A stretch of 64,000 nucleotides of DNA from Halichoerus grypus. Its lineage: Eukaryota > Chordata > Mammalia > Carnivora > Phocidae. The stretch is from contig NC_135725.1 of the NCBI RefSeq assembly GCF_964656455.1, forward strand, positions 47,375,688 to 47,439,687. The letters are read 5' to 3'. The stretch's first letter is position 1, and each line of letters opens with the position of its first letter. A model generated the notes under the pieces. The model worked only from the letters and a program-made list of their open reading frames with translations. It ran no database searches and was not told the origin of the DNA. A program made the position numbers and the translations under genes. This document shows, piece after piece, positions 33,018-46,091 of this stretch.

Positions 33018-33936
33018 TTTTTTTTAAATTTTGTTTTATTATATATTTTAATCAGCATACATGCCATCACTTGTTTTTGATGTAGTATTCCATGATTCAT
33101 TGTTTGCGGATAACACCCAGTGCTCCATTCAATACATGCCCTCTTTAATACCCATCACCAGGCTAACCCATCCCCCCACTCCCCTCCCCTTTAGAACCCT
33201 CAGTTTGTTTCTTAGAGTCCATAGTCTCTCACGGTTCATCTCCGCATCCGATTTCCCACCCTTCATTTTTCCCTTCCTACTATCTTCTTTTTTTTTTTTT
33301 AACATATAATGTATTTTTTGTTTCAGAGGTACAGGTCTGTGATTCAACAGTCTTACACAATTCACAGCGCTCACCATAGCACATACCCTCCCCAATATCT
33401 ATCACCCAGCCACCCCATCCCTCCCACTCTCCAACTCCAGCAACCCTCAATTTGTGTCCTGAGATTAAGAATTCCTCATATCAGTGAGGTCATATGATAC
33501 ATGTCTTTCTCTGATTGACTTATTTCGCTTATCATAATACCATCTAGTTCCTTCCACGTCGTTGCAAATGGCAAGATTTAGGTGTTGGTTTTTTTTTTTT
33601 TTTTTGATGTCTGCATAATTGTCCATTATATATATATACCACATCTTCTTTATCCATTCATCTGTTGATGGACATCTTGGCTCTTTCCATAGTTTGGCTA
33701 TTGTGGACATTGCTGCTATAAACATTAGGGTGCACCTACCCCTTCGGATCCCTACATTTGCATCTTTGGGGTAAATACCCAGTAGTGCAATTGCTGGGTC
33801 GTAAGGTAGCTCTATTTTCAACTTTTTGAGGAACCTACATACTGTTTTCCAGAGTGGCTGTACCAGCTTGCATTCCCACCAACAGTGTAAGAGGGTTCCC
33901 CTTTCTCCGCATCCTCGCCAACGTCTGTCGTTTCCT
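33018..33936 (-). mobile_element. 5'-truncated L1 insertion, antisense, unit 2
   Basis: Counterpart of 18876-19792, with target duplications 33003-33017 and 33937-33952. The remnant encodes the ORF2 C-terminus on the minus strand. Confidence 0.92.
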
Positions 33937-33952
33937 CACACAACAGCTTTCT

Positions 33953-35160
33953 GTTCGGTTGTGGTCTCAGATTAAAGGTTTCCTTACAGAACAGCACATC
34001 GCAAGTAGAAAGCAAAACTGAAATGAAATCTCTAGGTTTTGCAGAAAAACCTGCAAGAGAGGTTTGTTCTGATTTCCATCCAATGTGATATAATAGTAGC
34101 TGTGGCTAAAAGGAAACAGAAAGCAGGATCAGGTTGAAGGGTGGACTAATGAAGCTCCTCTACAGGAAGACCACCCCTTGGTGGCCACGTGTGACCAGGG
34201 CGGCGACCAAGATGGAGGCCAGTCTTGGGATAGCTGCAGAAATGGGACCTCTTCCTGAGGATGTCCCTTCAAGCTACAAAAAGGCTACTTGTTGACAACC
34301 AGAGATTCTAATGCTGTCATTAATCTGTTTCCTTACTCTGTCTATGATAAAGAGTAAGTCTTGTCCTGAAAATCCCTACAGCCACCTTCAGTTTTGATCC
34401 CAGTATTATGGATTATTAAATATTGGAAAGTGTTGGAGAACCAATTGGCAGGGACAGGGGCAAGGGTGAGGGGAGTGAGCACCACCATCAACTTTCCATC
34501 CGCAGGGGCTCTGGTCAACCTGTCAGGGGATGTGGGGGAGACAGGCCTCGGGGCCAGGTGCCCACTGATGGGCTGCGAGAGATCACCGTGCAGTTTACCG
34601 GTCACAAGCAGCCAAGGCTTGGCAGCTTCAGGACAAAGGAACATACGCGGCCTCCCTCCACCCTGCCTGCCAGCTGACTCGTGTGCTGCGGAGCTGAAGG
34701 TCCCCCCGACATCCAGTCCTGCACAGAAATACACTAAATACTGGGAACCCTGCCCACACGTCTATACCCAAGAAATCCAGGAGCTCAGCCGTGCCTGTGC
34801 CTGAGGTCTCCTTTGCTCTGATTAAACTAGGCGCAGGATGCTCCTTTGCTCAAAAAACCACAGCATGGAAACATGAAAGTGTGGAAGGTCAGTAGCAACT
34901 TTGGAACCTGTGCGGAGAAGAGAAGTGTGGAAATGTCCACTGGATCAGTGACTTGTCCTCAGGAGGTGGAACAGTAGGAATGGGCAGCATCGAGTCAACT
35001 GTCTCTCCATATCCTTCCCGAGACTGAGATGATTCAAGTGGACTCTGCGAGCACAGCATTCTCCTACGCAGACGTGGCCCACAGCAGTGTCCCCAGCACG
35101 GGGACAGCAGCCTGCAGGGTATTGCCAGGAGGAGGGTTACTCCAGTACCAGCTGCAAGTT
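33953..35160. other. Noncoding DNA at end of unit 2
   Basis: Counterpart of 19809-21019. A 153-codon open frame running from 35029 into unit 3 and overlapping frames near 34342-34804 show no recognisable domain. Confidence 0.5.
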
Positions 35161-36676
35161 CTCTTTCATTGGCAGAAAAGTCTCCTGCCTTATGAGTATT
35201 TAAAAGGGAGTCTGTCAACTTTTCTGAGAACTTCAAGTCCATCAGTTCAGTTGACTCACACCACACCCCCTGTTGCCATCCACAACCACAGCACTTTACA
35301 TTTGAAGTGGAATCTGGACTCCTTGATCCCTCACCCTCCCCTCCTGACTGATTTCATGCCATGGCCTCTCCTGGTTCTTAAATCCTCTCTCCATTTCTAT
35401 CCTTCACCCCTTTCAACCGGTGTTTCCGGACAAGCCAGTATCTCACAACTGCTCATGTTCGACCTTGGATCTTTGGTAGCTTCAGAATAATTCATACCTC
35501 CACGTTTCTATTTCTCTCCAAACAGTTGTATAAATAAGTGGAATCGAAATGGGGATATTGAGAGGATTCAGTTAATGATTTCAAGGATCTCCGAGGAGTT
35601 AGCCTGAATTCAGCTTTGTGTGTTATCATCATGAAACATCATCATCATTATTCTTATCCAGATGAAGAGCAGAATCTTTTAGGATCATCCAGTTCCCTCT
35701 GTATTAATATTGGATTTCTCAAGGCAATCTTTTCCTGGCCTGAGTGGATTTATCAACTAGGTAGAGCACTCAGGCAGGGCGAGTATCCCCTCTCCTTCCT
35801 CAGAGGGTGAGCAGCTGGGGTTCTGGTAACATTGTCTTGTGAGCTGGTTGGTGTGACTCCTCTCATCTTTCTTCAGAGCTGAGCATATGTGGATTGAATG
35901 AAAGAAAAATCAGGTGGCTGGTCTTGCAACGCTGAGGGCTGCTTGGGACCCCCGAGTTGGTCTTGTGTGAGCCTCTGGCCGAGTCAGCCACTGTCCTGAC
36001 TTGGGGTAATTCAGTACAGCCTTCATTCCCCCCTCTGCCAGAGCTGCTGGTGCCCAGTGTTGCTGCATTGAATTTTGCTGACGTACACTCTGTCATTTTT
36101 CTCAGCAGAGACCAGTCTTTCACATTCTGACACTCAGATATAACATTTGTCTTCCCCCCCCACCTGCCCCATACACCACTGTCATGTTTTGCTTTCTAGG
36201 AAAGTTGAAATGAGAAACAGAAAACTGATGTCTTCAAAATGGTAGAGAAACCCGGTGCAGCCCCTTGACCTTTCTTTTACTTCCCTTTGTACGATCCTCA
36301 CGATGATGTAGAACAAGATGTGGGAGCAGCAAGTCGGAGTGTGTCCAGTAACGTACTGTGGGAAATGAAGATATTCCAATTCTTTTTGTTGTTGTTATTT
36401 AAACTGAAAATGCAATATCATGAATAAGGAAAGGCAAGAAGGCTGTTTCTCCCTGACATCATAGCCTGGACCTCCCCCCCCTGCATTCTGAGCACCAGGC
36501 AGATGACCAGACTAAGATGGCCAATAGAAACACGCAGACTGAATGAACTACTGAAAGTCATTACTTTCTGTGCTGGATGTTTCTCCTGAGAGACACAATC
36601 AGTGAATCCCCCGTGCCCAGTCCAGAAATTTTGAGGCAAAGAAGTGTGCTGTAGTTTAGGTAAAATTAGCACACTA
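35161..36676. other. Noncoding DNA, unit 3 start
   Basis: Appears identical to 1-1516. Confidence 0.55.
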
Positions 36677-36810
36677 GGGGAGCCTGAGTGGCTCAGTCCA
36701 TTGAGGATCTGATTCTTACTCTCCCCTCAGGTCTTGATCTCACACTGTGAGTTCAGGCCCCATGTTGGGCTCTACCCTGTGTGTGGAGCCTACTTAAAAA
36801 AAATTTCAAA
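36677..36810 (+). mobile_element. Old tRNA-Lys-type SINE, unit 3
   Basis: Copy of the element at 1517-1650. Confidence 0.75.
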
Positions 36811-38134
36811 ATTGAAAAGTAAGGACTGTGGTGGCAAAATTAATGTATTCCCTTACTCAAGGTAAAATGATTACAGTAGGCTCTTTCCTCTACTTGGAGA
36901 AAACAAACGTTCACCCTCAGTATCTGAGGGCTGTTGACACTTTTGATAGCTGGTCAGGAGAGGAGGAGGTCAGCACCGAGTGCTAGGGTCCCCAGCACAA
37001 CACTCCAGGGGCAAGGGCAAGGATCTAGGGCCAGTCATTGCTTTGCTGACAAGGAAACCAGCCCCTGCACAGTAGGGGCATCTAAAGCCCTCAGGACATG
37101 CTGAGCCTGCCCTCAGGGAGTGAGTCCAGGAGAGCTTGGGTGGAAGACAGTCACTCCAGAGGAAAAATGTTAGTAGAGGTGATAACTACCTTGTCAGGGA
37201 GGTGTGGCTGGGAAAATCCATTTATCAGGAATTAGAACCTTCACACCTCCACATCCAGACAAGAACCAGGCTTCCTGTTGGGGACACTGGCACAGTCTTG
37301 AAGCGGTCTAACAAAACCTTAGTATTTATTGTCTCTCATTGGGTTTTCTTCGGTATGACACAAGAAACAATGACATAGAATTCTTGGAAGATACCCAAAC
37401 GGTCTGCAAGATGAGGACGACAAACCTAGGAATAAGAGGAATAATTTAGGATTGGAGGATTTTCTCTCCATCATTTCCTACATCTCAAAGTCTGACCTGG
37501 AGAGGGGATCTGTGCTTGCTTGTGAGCTGCCATCCGATGTCTTGTGGATATTGGTTGTCTGAGCCTTGATGTGATGCAGGCTTTGCAATAAAATACAAAG
37601 AGATGATGTTTTATGATTTAGTTGTACAACACTCATTCAGCACATCAGTACTTACCTAGTGCTAAACAGAAAACAAATTTTGACAATGTCTTCAAGAGTA
37701 TGTAGCAGCAGGTGAAGGTAAAAATGATTTTGTCATATGAGGCAACATTAAAGTTCAGTACACAAAAAACAGATGTTAATAATAATTTAAGTTTTCACTT
37801 GCTTTTAGCCATTTGGAATGGTTTTACCTTTTAAGTACAGCAAAATCGTTATGTCTTTTTAGAAATTGTTAATTTGCATATGTACGTTATATATTACAAT
37901 TTATCTATGTAAGTAAATTACAAGTCACTGAGCACATTTACTGTTATACTTATGCATCAATAGCTTTAAAATTTAACTTTTAGCTTAAAATTTTTAAGCA
38001 TTCTTAACCCTGAAGTGGAGAAACTTTACAGTTTCTTTTTTACCTATAAAGCACGGATATAAATACAATATGTAACTATATATACTGTGTATCCATGCTA
38101 TTAAGTTTTCTTGGAAGGTTCAATTAAAAAACAT
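36811..38134. other. Noncoding DNA and A-type upstream block, unit 3
   Basis: Copy of 1651-2974, ending in the left target-site duplication of the L1 (38126-38134). Confidence 0.6.
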
Positions 38135-39060
38135 TGGGGGGGGCGGAGCAAGATGGCGGAGGAGTAGGAGACCTGGATTTCGTCTCCTCTCAGGAATTCA
38201 GCTGGATAGGGATCAAACCATTCTGAACACCTACAAACTCAACAGGAGATCGAAGAAAAGAATAGCAACAACTCTCTGAACAGAAAAGCGACCACTTTCT
38301 GGAAGGTAGGACGTGCGGAGAAGTGAATCCGAGGCGATATTCGGGAGGATAGACGGCGGGGGAGGGGCCTCCGTAGGCCGCTTCTGGCAAGTGATAGAGC
38401 CACGGAGCACAAAATCGGAACTTTTAGAAGTCTGCTCCGCTGAGGGACGTCACTCTGGTGGCGAAGTGGGGCATGGAACCCGCGTGGGACAGTGTGGTCT
38501 CAGGACCCTCGGGGTCACAGAAAGACCGGGGGTGCCTGAGTGCGGCAGAGCTCCCAGGTATTGGAGCGGGGAAGCCGGCTGCAGAGACAGAGCCCAGGCG
38601 CGGGCTCTCAGCTCGGGGTTGCCATAAACCGTGATCCGCGGCACAGTCAGGCCACTGCTCCTCCAGCAGGGACCCAACAAGCGGCAGATCCGGGGAGACT
38701 CACCTTCTTCCCCCGGGAGGAGAGGTGCGGGAGCACACCGCGGGGATCTGCTGGGTTTGGAGACTCCACCCGGGGTCGGGTGCCGGATAGAAAGGCACGG
38801 TCACAGGCCGGGTGAGCGCGGAGTGTGGCCGGAGACCGGGGAGACGGGAGTGACTGACTGCTTTTCTCTGGGGGCTCGCTGAGGAGCGGGGCCCCGAGTT
38901 CTCGGCTCCTCCGGGGCGGAGACTGGGAGGCCGCCATTTTCACTCTCCGTCTCCAAAGCCGAACGGAAAGCTTGCAGGGAACAAAAGCTCCCGAGAGCAA
39001 ACCCGAGCAGATTACTTAGCCCGGACCGGCAAGGGCAGGGCAATTCTGCCTCCGGGAAAG
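38135..39060 (+). promoter_or_regulatory. L1 5' UTR internal promoter, unit 3
   Basis: YY1-type 'caagatggcgga' at 38149-38160 followed by CpG-rich sequence. Confidence 0.7.
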
Positions 39061-39199
39061 ACATTTGGGAACCACGGCAACAGGCCCCTCCCCCAGAAGA
39101 TCAGCGAGAACAGCCAGCCAAGACCAGGTTTACCGATCAGTGAGAACGGCAGAACTCCAGCGCTAGGGGAATACTGCACATAGAATCCATGGCTTTTTT

Positions 39200-39950
39200 T
39201 ACCATGATTCTTTAGTCTTTCAAAGTTAATTATTTTTTTTAACTGTCTTTTTTTCTTTTTTCTTTTTTTCTTTTTTTTTGAATTTTTCTTTTTCCCTTTT
39301 TCAACCAACATCTTATCAATCCCTTTTTTAAAAAAAAAATTTTTTATTTTTCATTTTTAAAGTCATATCTATCCCTTTATAGTAGTTACCTGTATTTTTG
39401 GCATATATATATAAGTTGTTCTCTCTTTAAAATTTTGAGATAGTCTCTTCTAACAGATCAAAATATACTCTAAATCTCTAGTGTATGGTTTTTTTCTACT
39501 CCCCTGCCTGATCACACTCTCTCCCTTTTTTCTTTCTTTTTTTTTTTAAATCCTCTTCTTTCTTTTTTCAAACAACTTATCAAATCCTTTTTTAAAATTT
39601 TTTATAATTTCCATCTTTACAGTCATATTCCATCCCTTCATCATATCAACCCTTATTTCTGTACATATATAAGTTTTTCTTTCTTTAAAATTTTGGGAGG
39701 GACTTTCTTTTAACAGACCAAAATACACCCAAAATCTAGTGTGTGGCACTGATCTATAAACCAGCCTGATCATATTTTTCACATTCTGTTTTTGTTTTGT
39801 TTTGTTTTGTTCTGCTTTTGTTTGTTTTTATCTTTATCTTTATCTTTATCTTTTTTCTTTTTTTCTTTCTTTTTCTTTTTTCTCTCTTTCCCTTTCTTTT
39901 CCCACTGCTTCAGGTCTTTTCTGATTTGTTTAGAGTATATTTTCTGGGGA
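39200..39950 (+). repeat. T-rich/pyrimidine tract in L1 5' UTR, unit 3
   Basis: Copy of 4040-4790. Confidence 0.85.
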
Positions 39951-40006
39951 CGTTGTTACCCTGCTAGCATTTTGTTCTCTCATTAATGTATTCTCCTCTG
40001 CACAAA

Positions 40007-40903
40007 ATGACAAGACGGAAAAAATCACCTCAACAAAAAGAACAAGAGGTAGTACCGACTGCCAGGGACCTACTCAATACGGACATTAGTACAACGTCAG
40101 ATCTAGAGTTCAGAATCATCACTTTAAAGATACTAGCTGGGCTTGAAAAAAGCATGGAAGTTATTAGAGACACCCTTTCTGGAGAAGTAAAAGAACTAAA
40201 ATCGAACCAAGTAGAAATCAAAAAGGCTCTTAATGAGGTGCAATCAAATATGGGGGCGCTAACTGCTAGGATAAATGAGGCAGAAGAAAGAATCAGTGAG
40301 ATAGAAGACCAAATGATGGAAAATAAAGAAGCTGAGAAAAAGAGAGATAAACAACTACTGGATCACGAGGGCAGAATTCGAGAGATAAACGATACCATAA
40401 GACGAAACAACATTAGAATAATTGGGATCCCAGAAGAAGAAGAAAGAGAGAGAGGGGCAGAAGGTATAATGGAGCAAATTATAGCAGAGAACTTCCCTAA
40501 TTTGGGGAAGGAAACAGGCATCAAAATCCAGGAAGCACAGAGAACCCCTCTCAAAATCAATAAAAATAGGTCAACACCCCGACATCTAATAGTAAAACTT
40601 ACGAGTCTCAGAGACAAAGAGAAAATCCTGAAAGCAGCTCGGGAGAAGAGATATGTAACCTACAATGGTAGAAACATTAGATTGGCAACAGACTTATCCA
40701 CAGAGACCTGGCAGGCCAGAAAGGACTGGCAGGACATATTCAGAGCACTAAATGAGAAAAATATGCAGCCAAGAATACTATATCCAGCTAGGCTGTCATT
40801 GAAAATTGAAGGAGAGATAAAAACCTTCCAGGACAAACAAAAACTAAAGGAATTTGCAAACACGAAACCAGCCCTACAAGAAATATTGAAAGGGGTCCTC
40901 TAA
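40007..40903 (+). CDS. L1 ORF1: L1 ORF1 protein, unit 3
   Basis: 298-residue RNA-binding chaperone, same sequence as the unit 1 copy: coiled coil, RRM-like region and C-terminal domain, no stops. Confidence 0.93.
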   Translation: MTRRKKSPQQKEQEVVPTARDLLNTDISTTSDLEFRIITLKILAGLEKSMEVIRDTLSGEVKELKSNQVEIKKALNEVQSNMGALTARINEAEERISEIEDQMMENKEAEKKRDKQLLDHEGRIREINDTIRRNNIRIIGIPEEEERERGAEGIMEQIIAENFPNLGKETGIKIQEAQRTPLKINKNRSTPRHLIVKLTSLRDKEKILKAAREKRYVTYNGRNIRLATDLSTETWQARKDWQDIFRALNEKNMQPRILYPARLSLKIEGEIKTFQDKQKLKEFANTKPALQEILKGVL

Positions 40904-40984
40904 GCAAAGAGAGAGCCTAAAAGCAACATAGACCAGAAAGGAACACAAACAATATACAGTAACAGTCACTTTACAGGCAATACA

Positions 40985-43900
40985 ATGGCACTAAATTCCT
41001 ATCTTTCAATAGTTACCCTGAATGTAAATGGGCTAAATGCCCCAATCAAAAGACACAGGCTATCAGATTGGATTAAAAAACAAGACCCATCGATATGCTG
41101 TCTGCAAGAGACTCATTTTAGAACCAAAGACACCCCCAGATGTAAAGTGAGGGGATGGAAAACCATTTACCATGCTAATGGACACCAAAAGAAAGCTGGG
41201 GTGGCAATCCTTATATCAGACAAATTAGATTTTAAACCAAAGACTGTAATAAGAGATGAGGAAGGACACTATATCATACTTAAAGGGTCTATCCAACAAG
41301 AAGATCTAACAATTGTAGATATCTATGCCCCTAACACGGGAGCAGCCAATTATATAAGGCAATTAATAACAAAAGCAAAGAAACACATTGACAACAATAC
41401 AATAATAGTGGGGGACTTTAACACCCCCCTCACTGAAATGGACAGATCGTCTAAGCAAAAGATCAACAAGGAAATAAAGACTTTAAATGACACACTGGAC
41501 CAAATGGACTTCACAGACATATTCAGAACATTCCATCCCAAAGCAACGGAATACACATTCTTCTCTAGTGCCCATGGAACATTCTCCAGAATAGATCACA
41601 TCCTAGGTCATAAATCAGGTCTCAACCGGTACCAGAAGATTGGGATCATCCCCTGCATATTTTCAGACCACAATGCTTTGAAACTAGAACTCAATCACAA
41701 GAGGAAAGTCGGAAAGAACTCAAATACATGGAGGCTAAAGAGCATCCTACTGAAGAATGAATGGGTCAACCAGGAAATTAAAGAAGAATTAAAAAACTTC
41801 ATGGAAACCAATGAAAATGAAAACACAACTATTCAAAATCTTTGGGATACAGCAAAGGCAGTCCTAAGAGGAAAGTATATAGCAATACAAGCCTTTCTCA
41901 AGAAACAAGAAAGGTCTCAAGTACACAACCTAACCCTACACCTGAAGGAGCTGGAGAAAGAACAGCAAATAAAGCCTAAACCCAGCAGGAGAAGAGAAAT
42001 AATAAAGATCAGAGCAGAAATCAATGAAATAGAAACCAAAAGAACAGTAGAACAGATCAACGAAACTAGGAGCTGGTTCTTTGAAAGAATTAACAAGATT
42101 GATAAGCCCCTGGCCAGACTTATCAAAAAGAAAAGAGAAATGACCCAAATCAACAAAATCATGAATGAAAGAGGAGAAATCACAACCAACACCAAAGAAA
42201 TACAAACAATTATAAGAACATATTATGAGCAACTCTATGCCAGCAAATTAGATAACCTGGAAGTAATGGATGCATTCCTAGAGATGTATCAACTACCAAA
42301 ACTGAACCAGGAAGAAATAGAAAACCTGAACAGACCTATAACCACTAAGGAAATAGAAGCAGTCATCAAAAATCTCCCAAAACACAAAAGCCCAGGGCCA
42401 GATGGCTTCCCAGGGGAATTCTACCAAACATTTCAAGAAGAATTAATACCTATCCTTCTGAAAGTGTTCCAAAAAATAGAAATGGAAGGAAAACTTCCAA
42501 ACTCATTTTATGAGGCCAGCATTACCTTGATCCCAAAACCAGAAAAACACCCCATCAAAAAGGAGAATTACAGACCAATATCCCCAATGAACATGGATGC
42601 AAAAATTCTCACCAAAATACTAGCCAATAGGATCCAACAGTACATTAAAAGGATTATTCACCACGACCAAGTCGGATTTATCCCTGGGCTGCAAGGTTGG
42701 TTCAACATCCGCAAATCAATCAACGTGATACAATACATTAACAAAAGAAAGAACAAGAATCATATGATCCTCTCAATAGATGCAGAAAAAGCATTTGACA
42801 AAGTACAGCATCCTTTCTTGATCAAAACTCTTCAGAGTATAGGGATAGAGGGTACATACCTCAATATCATAAAAGCCATCTATGAAAAACCTACAGCGAA
42901 TATCATTCTCAATGGGGAAAAACTGAGAGCTTTCCCCCTAAGATCAGGAACGCGGCAGGGATGTCCACTATCACCACTGCTATTCAACATAGTATTGGAA
43001 GTCCTAGCCACAGCAATCAGACAACAAAAAGAAATCAAAGGCATCCAAATTGGCAAAGGAGAAGTCAAACTCTCACTCCTTGCAGATGATATGATACTTT
43101 ATGTGGAAAATCCCAAAGACTCCACCCCAAAACTGCTAGAACTCATACAGGAATTCAGTAAAGTGGCAGGATATAAAATCAATGCACAGAAATCAGTGGC
43201 ATTCCTATACACCAACAACAAGTCAGAAGAAAGAGAAATTAAGGAGTCGATCCCATTTACAATTGCACCCAAAACCATAAGATACCTAGGAATAAATCTA
43301 ACCAAAGAGGCAAAGGATCTGTACTCAGAAAACTATAAAATACTCATGAAAGAAATTGAGGAAGACACAAAGAAATGGAAAAACGTTCCATGCTCAGGGA
43401 TTGGAAGAACAAATATTGTGAAGATGTCAATCCTACCTAGAGCAATCTACAGATTCAATGCAAAACCCATCAAAATACCATCCACTTTCTTCAAAGAAAT
43501 GGAACAAATAATCCTAAAATTTGTATGGAACCAGAAAAGACCCCGCATAGCCAGAGGAATGTTGAAAAAGAAAAGCAAAGCTGGCGGCATCACAATTCCG
43601 GACTTCCAGCTCTACTACAAAGCTGTCATCATCAAGACAGTATGGTACTGGCACAAAAACAGACACATAGATCAATGGAACAGAATAGAGAGCCCAGAAA
43701 TGGACCCTCAACTATATGGTCAACTGATCTTTGACAAAGCAGGAAAGAATGTCCAATGGAAAAAAGACAGTCTCTTCAACAAATGGTGTTGGGAAAATTG
43801 GACAGCCACATGCAGAAGAATGAAACTGGACCATTTCCTTACACCACACACAAAAATAGACTCCAAATGGTTGAAAGACCTCAATGTGAGACAGGAGTCC

Positions 43901-44800
43901 ATCAAAATCCTAAAGGAGAACACAGGCAGCAACTTCTTCGACTTCAGCCGCAGCAACTTCTTCCTAGAAACATCGCCAAAGGCAAGGGAAGCAAGGGCAA
44001 AAATGAACTATTGGGACTTCATCAAGATAAAAAGCTTTTGCAAAGCAAAGGAAACAGTCAACAAAACCAAAAGACAACCGACAGAATGGGAGAAGATATT
44101 TGCAAATGACATATCAGATAAAGGGCTAGTATCCAAAATCTATAAAGAACTCATCAAACTCAACACCCAAAGAACAAAGAATCCAATCAAGAAATGGGCA
44201 GAAGACATGAACAGACATTTTTCCAAAGAAGACATCCAAACGGCCAACAGACACATGAAAAAGTGTTTAATATCGCTCGGCATCAGGGAAATCCAAATCA
44301 AAACCTCAATGAGATACCACCTCACACCAGTCAGAATGGCTAAAATTAACAAGTCAGGAAATGACAGATGTTGGCGTGGATGCGGAGAAAGGGGAACCCT
44401 CCTACACTGTTGGTGGGAATGCAAGCTGGTGCAGCCACTCTGGAAAACAGTATGGAGGTTCCTCAAAAAGTTGAAAATAGAGCTACCATATGATCCAGCA
44501 ATTGCACTCCTGGGTATTTACCCCAAAGATACAAAAGTAGGGACCCGAAAGGGTACGTGCACCCCGATGTTTATAGCAGCAATGTCCACAATAGCCAAAC
44601 TGTGGAAAGAGCCAAGATGTCCATCAACAGATGAATGGATAAAGAAGAAGTGGTATATATATACAATGGAATATTATGCAGCCATCAAAAGGAATGAGAT
44701 CTTGCCATTTGCAATGACGTGGATGGAACTTGAGGGTATTATGCTGAGCGAAATAAGTCAAACAGAGAAAGACATGTATCATATGACCTCACTGATATGA
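40985..44800 (+). CDS. L1 ORF2: L1 ORF2 protein, unit 3
   Basis: 1271-residue endonuclease-reverse transcriptase, same sequence as unit 1, including LADD at the catalytic box and Pro534 in 'YRPISPMN'. Endonuclease motifs and C-terminal Cys region intact. Confidence 0.94.
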   Translation: MALNSYLSIVTLNVNGLNAPIKRHRLSDWIKKQDPSICCLQETHFRTKDTPRCKVRGWKTIYHANGHQKKAGVAILISDKLDFKPKTVIRDEEGHYIILKGSIQQEDLTIVDIYAPNTGAANYIRQLITKAKKHIDNNTIIVGDFNTPLTEMDRSSKQKINKEIKTLNDTLDQMDFTDIFRTFHPKATEYTFFSSAHGTFSRIDHILGHKSGLNRYQKIGIIPCIFSDHNALKLELNHKRKVGKNSNTWRLKSILLKNEWVNQEIKEELKNFMETNENENTTIQNLWDTAKAVLRGKYIAIQAFLKKQERSQVHNLTLHLKELEKEQQIKPKPSRRREIIKIRAEINEIETKRTVEQINETRSWFFERINKIDKPLARLIKKKREMTQINKIMNERGEITTNTKEIQTIIRTYYEQLYASKLDNLEVMDAFLEMYQLPKLNQEEIENLNRPITTKEIEAVIKNLPKHKSPGPDGFPGEFYQTFQEELIPILLKVFQKIEMEGKLPNSFYEASITLIPKPEKHPIKKENYRPISPMNMDAKILTKILANRIQQYIKRIIHHDQVGFIPGLQGWFNIRKSINVIQYINKRKNKNHMILSIDAEKAFDKVQHPFLIKTLQSIGIEGTYLNIIKAIYEKPTANIILNGEKLRAFPLRSGTRQGCPLSPLLFNIVLEVLATAIRQQKEIKGIQIGKGEVKLSLLADDMILYVENPKDSTPKLLELIQEFSKVAGYKINAQKSVAFLYTNNKSEEREIKESIPFTIAPKTIRYLGINLTKEAKDLYSENYKILMKEIEEDTKKWKNVPCSGIGRTNIVKMSILPRAIYRFNAKPIKIPSTFFKEMEQIILKFVWNQKRPRIARGMLKKKSKAGGITIPDFQLYYKAVIIKTVWYWHKNRHIDQWNRIESPEMDPQLYGQLIFDKAGKNVQWKKDSLFNKWCWENWTATCRRMKLDHFLTPHTKIDSKWLKDLNVRQESIKILKENTGSNFFDFSRSNFFLETSPKAREARAKMNYWDFIKIKSFCKAKETVNKTKRQPTEWEKIFANDISDKGLVSKIYKELIKLNTQRTKNPIKKWAEDMNRHFSKEDIQTANRHMKKCLISLGIREIQIKTSMRYHLTPVRMAKINKSGNDRCWRGCGERGTLLHCWWECKLVQPLWKTVWRFLKKLKIELPYDPAIALLGIYPKDTKVGTRKGTCTPMFIAAMSTIAKLWKEPRCPSTDEWIKKKWYIYTMEYYAAIKRNEILPFAMTWMELEGIMLSEISQTEKDMYHMTSLI

Positions 44801-45260
44801 GGAATTCTTAATCTCAGGAAACAAACTGAGGGTTGCTGGAGTGGTGGGGGGTGGGAGGGATGGGGTGACTGGGTGATGGACACTGGGGAGGGTATGTGCT
44901 CTAGTAAGCGCTGTGAATTGTGCAAGACTGTTGAATCTCAGATCTGTACCTCTGAAACAAATAATGCAATATATGTTAAGAAAGAAAAAAAGAAGAAGAA
45001 AAATGTAGCAGAAGGGGAACAATGAAGGGGGGGAAATCGGAGGGGGAGAAGAACCATGAGAGACGATGGACTCTGAAAAACAAACTGAGGGTTCTAGAGG
45101 GGAGGGGGGTGGGAGGATGGGTTAGCCTGGTGATGGGTATTGAGGAGGGCACGTTCTGCATGGAGCACTGGGTGTTATGCACAAACAATGAATCATGGAA
45201 CACTATATCTAAAACTAATGATGTAATGTATGGGGATTAACATAACAATAATAAAAAAAA
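44801..45260 (+). other. L1 3' UTR and poly(A), unit 3
   Basis: Copy of 9641-10100. Confidence 0.8.
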
Positions 45261-45354
45261 AAAAACACCGGAAAAGACTCTGGAGGCAGGGGATAATACT
45301 GGAAAAAACAACAAATGGTTGAGAAAACCATGCTCTGAACCCAAGAAGAAATTG

Positions 45355-45433
45355 CAGAAAGGAAAGCAAAAAGAGAAGTAGAAAGTAAGGGCAATGTTTC
45401 AGAAATTGAAAACTCCTATGTCCCCGACTTAAG
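45355..45433 (+). promoter_or_regulatory. A-type IFN-alpha virus-response promoter, unit 3
   Basis: Same altered form as in unit 1: 'gggcaatgtttcag' and 'gacttaag' (45426-45433). ISRE-like element at 45402-45414. Confidence 0.75.
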
Positions 45434-45527
45434 CCACACACACAAGGGAAGATGTTCAGAGGACCCAGGGCCACGGTTCCCAGACTTGCCCACCCCAGCC
45501 AGGCCAGCAGCATCTGCAGATTCCCCA

Positions 45528-46091
45528 AAGGCCCTGCCCTTTTCCTTCTTGGTGGCCCTGGTGGTGCTCAGTTGCAACTCGCTCTGCTCTCTGGGATGTG
45601 ACCTGCCGCAGAACCATGGCCTGTTTGCCTGGAGGGCCTTGACGCTCCTGGGACAAATGAGGAGAATGTCTGCTAGCTCTTGTGACAAGTACACAAGTGA
45701 CTTTGCCTTCCCCAAGGAGGTGCTTGATGGCAAGCAGTTGCAGAAGGCTCAAGCCCTCTCTGTCGTCCATGTGATGAACCAGAAGATCTTCCACCTCTTC
45801 TGCACAGAGGCCTCATCTGCTGCTTGGAACAAGACCCTCCTAGAGGAATTCTGCTCCGGACTTTCTGAGCAGCTGACCGACCTGGAAGCCTGTCCCATGC
45901 AGGAGGCGGGGCTGGGAGAGCCTCCCCTCATGAAGGTGGACTCCATCCTGAGGAACTACTTCCAAAGAATCTCCCTCTATCTGCAAGAGAAGCAATACAG
46001 CCCTTGTGCCTGGGAGATTGTCAGAGCGGAAATCATGAAACCCTTGTATTCATCAACAACCTTGCAAAAAAGATTAAGGAGCAAGAAGTGA
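45528..46091 (+). pseudogene. IFNA: A-type interferon-alpha with lost start codon (AAG), unit 3
   Basis: Identical in translation to 10368-10931: intact 188-codon frame, AAG (45528-45530) at the initiator, out-of-frame upstream ATG. Probably untranslated as a secreted cytokine. Confidence 0.85.

Larger units (their letters stand above)
21020..35160. repeat. Tandem array unit 2 (no full-length L1, about 14.1 kb)
   Basis: Same order of elements as unit 1 but without the 7.1 kb L1, and with one extra SINE at 25576-25781. The first half (A-type gene and flanks) differs from units 1 and 3 by a few percent. From about 29925 to 33580 (B-type gene and downstream) it is nearly identical to them. It represents the uninterrupted allele of the L1 insertion site. 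Confidence 0.93.
38135..45260 (+). mobile_element. L1: Full-length L1 in the A-type promoter, unit 3
   Basis: Same insertion as in unit 1, carried along by segmental duplication: identical ends, target-site duplication and coding sequence as far as I can see. It is not an independent insertion. Confidence 0.95.

Noticed and set aside
34342..34804. Overlapping 130- and 136-codon frames on opposite strands near unit ends
   Set aside because: No recognisable protein features, and GC-rich DNA produces such frames by chance; kept as noncoding.
35029..35490. 153-codon open frame (also at 56050) spanning the unit junction
   Set aside because: No domain or homolog recognised; the equivalent in unit 2 is interrupted, so the frame is probably chance.
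38135..45260. Unit 3 L1 as an independent insertion
   Set aside because: Same insertion point, target duplication and sequence as unit 1; explained by segmental duplication.
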